From the NCBI GenBank assembly GCA_019359045.1, contig JAHHIA010000002.1, positions 1 to 64,000 on the forward strand: a stretch of 64,000 nucleotides of DNA. The letters are read 5' to 3'. The translations under genes were made by a program, and so were the position numbers. This DNA comes from Scytolyngbya sp. HA4215-MV1 (GTDB taxonomy: Bacteria; Cyanobacteriota; Cyanobacteriia; Leptolyngbyales; Leptolyngbyaceae). Numbering within the stretch: the first letter of the stretch is position 1; every line of letters begins with the position of its first letter. This document shows, in pieces, positions 62,845-64,000 of this stretch. The notes below the pieces were generated by a model. That model saw only the letters and a list, made by a program, of their open reading frames with translations, made no database searches and was not told where the DNA came from.

Positions 62845-64000
62845 TTATAAGTTGGAGTTGTCGCCAATCTGGTTGCCATGAATCGTAACGTCACCTGTGT
62901 TGAAATTACCAACACGCTCTATTTTTTCAATATAAACATTCGTCGTCCCCTCCTGACTCCCGACTCCTGACTCCTGACTCCTTCCCCTCGACTCCTGCCT
63001 CTCTGCTTCTTGCTCCTGAAAAATCTCATAGTTGTAAAACTGGCAGTTGGCTTGAATCGCCGCGATCGCTTCCAGAGGTCTTTCGACAACTGTAATAGTT
63101 GCTGCGAGTTGTCTTAAGCAGAGCAGGTGTTCAGCATTGCCTAGCACTTTGGCAGTATCCATTGCATTACGACAAATATCTTCATTTGAGCTATCTAGCG
63201 CAATTTTTAACTGATCAATTATTTCCGAAGTCTCTTTAAACGGCTCTAGAAAGTCAAGAGATAGCTTTTGAAGAGAGTATTCACTTTCTTTAAGTAAATT
63301 TGAAAAAATGCTAGATATACCAACCTTCCCCTGAAAATTTTTCAATCCTAAAATTGCTAATTTACGAGCCTCTTCATTTCCATCTCTAAGAGCATTTTCT
63401 AAAATCTTCACTCCTTTACGATTATTTAAATTACTCAATGAATATGCAGCACAAAGACGAGTAGAAAATTTCTCCCTTTCATTTAGGGCTTGGTATAGAT
63501 AGGGAAAATCTTTGGAATCACCTATAAACCCAAGAGTGAGTATCACTTCTTGTCGAATATCGGCAACTTTATGATGCTTTAACTTCCTGATTTGAGATAA
63601 AGCTTCAACTGCATTCAAGGTACGCAGGGCTTTAATTGCCGCTTCACAAACATAACTATTATCTTGTAAAGCACGAATAAGTGCAGGAATAGCAGTTCGA
63701 TCCTGAAGCTTTTCTAGAGCATTGATAGCAGAACTACGTACAATCTCCTCCTCTTGAGACAAGGCATCAATAAGTAACGGTACTACCTGCGAGTTACCAA
63801 TAAATCCTAAGGAAAGTGCGGCAGTAGAACGAACCGATATATCCGGATCGCTCTGTAATGTGTAAATAAGAGCTATTAGAGCTTCTTCTAAAGAGTTTCT
63901 GTCAAGCCAAATTCCAAGCGATCCGATTTGGAGAGCCGCATGCGAGCGGGTAATCCAGTCATCATCTGATAAGGCATGAATTAAAGTAGGTAGAGCTGCA
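62845..64000 (-). CDS. HEAT-repeat protein, 5' end beyond the window
   Basis: The frame is open from 62845 to the right edge, so the start is outside. At least eight HEAT-like repeats are seen (SDPDISVRSTAALSLGFIGN, VVPLLIDALSQEEEIVRSSA, INALEKLQDRTAIPALIRAL, KVADIRQEVILTLGFIGDSK), forming a curved helical scaffold. A linker QEAERQESRGRSQESGVGSQ comes from a TGACTCC heptamer array, and the C-terminus ends with VGNFNTGDVTIHGNQIGDNS, the motif that opens the gene at 61707-62228. Such repeats often form the sensor half of NACHT-type ATPases, but no ATPase is visible here. Confidence 0.85.
   Translation of the reverse strand, partial: AALPTLIHALSDDDWITRSHAALQIGSLGIWLDRNSLEEALIALIYTLQSDPDISVRSTAALSLGFIGNSQVVPLLIDALSQEEEIVRSSAINALEKLQDRTAIPALIRALQDNSYVCEAAIKALRTLNAVEALSQIRKLKHHKVADIRQEVILTLGFIGDSKDFPYLYQALNEREKFSTRLCAAYSLSNLNNRKGVKILENALRDGNEEARKLAILGLKNFQGKVGISSIFSNLLKESEYSLQKLSLDFLEPFKETSEIIDQLKIALDSSNEDICRNAMDTAKVLGNAEHLLCLRQLAATITVVERPLEAIAAIQANCQFYNYEIFQEQEAERQESRGRSQESGVGSQEGTTNVYIEKIERVGNFNTGDVTIHGNQIGDNSNL

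Noticed and set aside
1-64000. GCGATCGC octamers as a mobile repeat
   Set aside because: HIP1 is a general, evenly spread feature of cyanobacterial genomes and not an element in itself.

Overview
The window reads as chromosomal DNA of a cyanobacterium, probably filamentous and Leptolyngbya/Oscillatoria-like (the genus level is inference). Evidence: dense HIP1 octamers (GCGATCGC), the RuBisCO assembly chaperone Raf1, the cyanobacterial/plastid ribosomal protein PSRP-3 (Ycf65), a GUN4 domain, DUF928 proteins, CHAT and caspase-fold proteins, a Ser/Thr-kinase/histidine-kinase hybrid and class III nucleotide cyclases.

Layout. 1-0.5 kb: an IS1-type transposase start abuts a beheaded TPR gene. 0.8-13 kb: a CHASE2 nucleotide cyclase faces a minus-strand locus CHAT protease - DUF928 - filamentous-haemagglutinin (FHA) exoprotein - DUF928. 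The FHA gene is split by one missing base in a poly-C run inside a ten-unit repeat, and a decayed second FHA start lies upstream. 13.7-20.4 kb: a 2011-residue kinase/ATPase/GAF/PAS/histidine kinase with its LuxR-type response regulator. 20.5-30 kb: an all-plus accessory block of a DsbA-like protein, a VOC protein, three SDRs, a NIPSNAP protein, two exported alpha/beta hydrolases (one epoxide-hydrolase type), a MOSC-flavoreductase-ferredoxin fusion, a broken redoxin and a small unknown. It looks like a redox/detoxification island possibly controlled by the adjacent two-component pair.

30-53.9 kb is mostly housekeeping: tRNA-Ala(GGC), raf1, a GT39-type membrane glycosyltransferase, DUF423, an L7/L12-like membrane protein, a pseudopilin, glgB, ycf65, a HAD hydrolase, DUF362, an Mla-type lipid transport pair, YvcK, TsaE, a pentapeptide protein, a second cyclase with a four-fold repeated C-terminal module, and lepB between an active-type and a metal-site-less dihydroorotase.

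54-64 kb is accessory again: a membrane unknown, a double histidine phosphatase, DEP protein, Trypco1 protein and caspase-GUN4 protein in a row, a DUF559 nuclease bounded by inverted repeats next to a RAYT transposase stub, VapBC, a RelE-type toxin-antitoxin pair with a truncated antitoxin copy, and a HEAT-repeat protein running off the right edge that shares a short glycine/asparagine motif with a neighbour. The most system-like candidates are the DEP-Trypco1-caspase-GUN4 row, the inverted-repeat-bounded DUF559 unit, and the CHAT/DUF928/FHA locus with its slippage-prone FHA.
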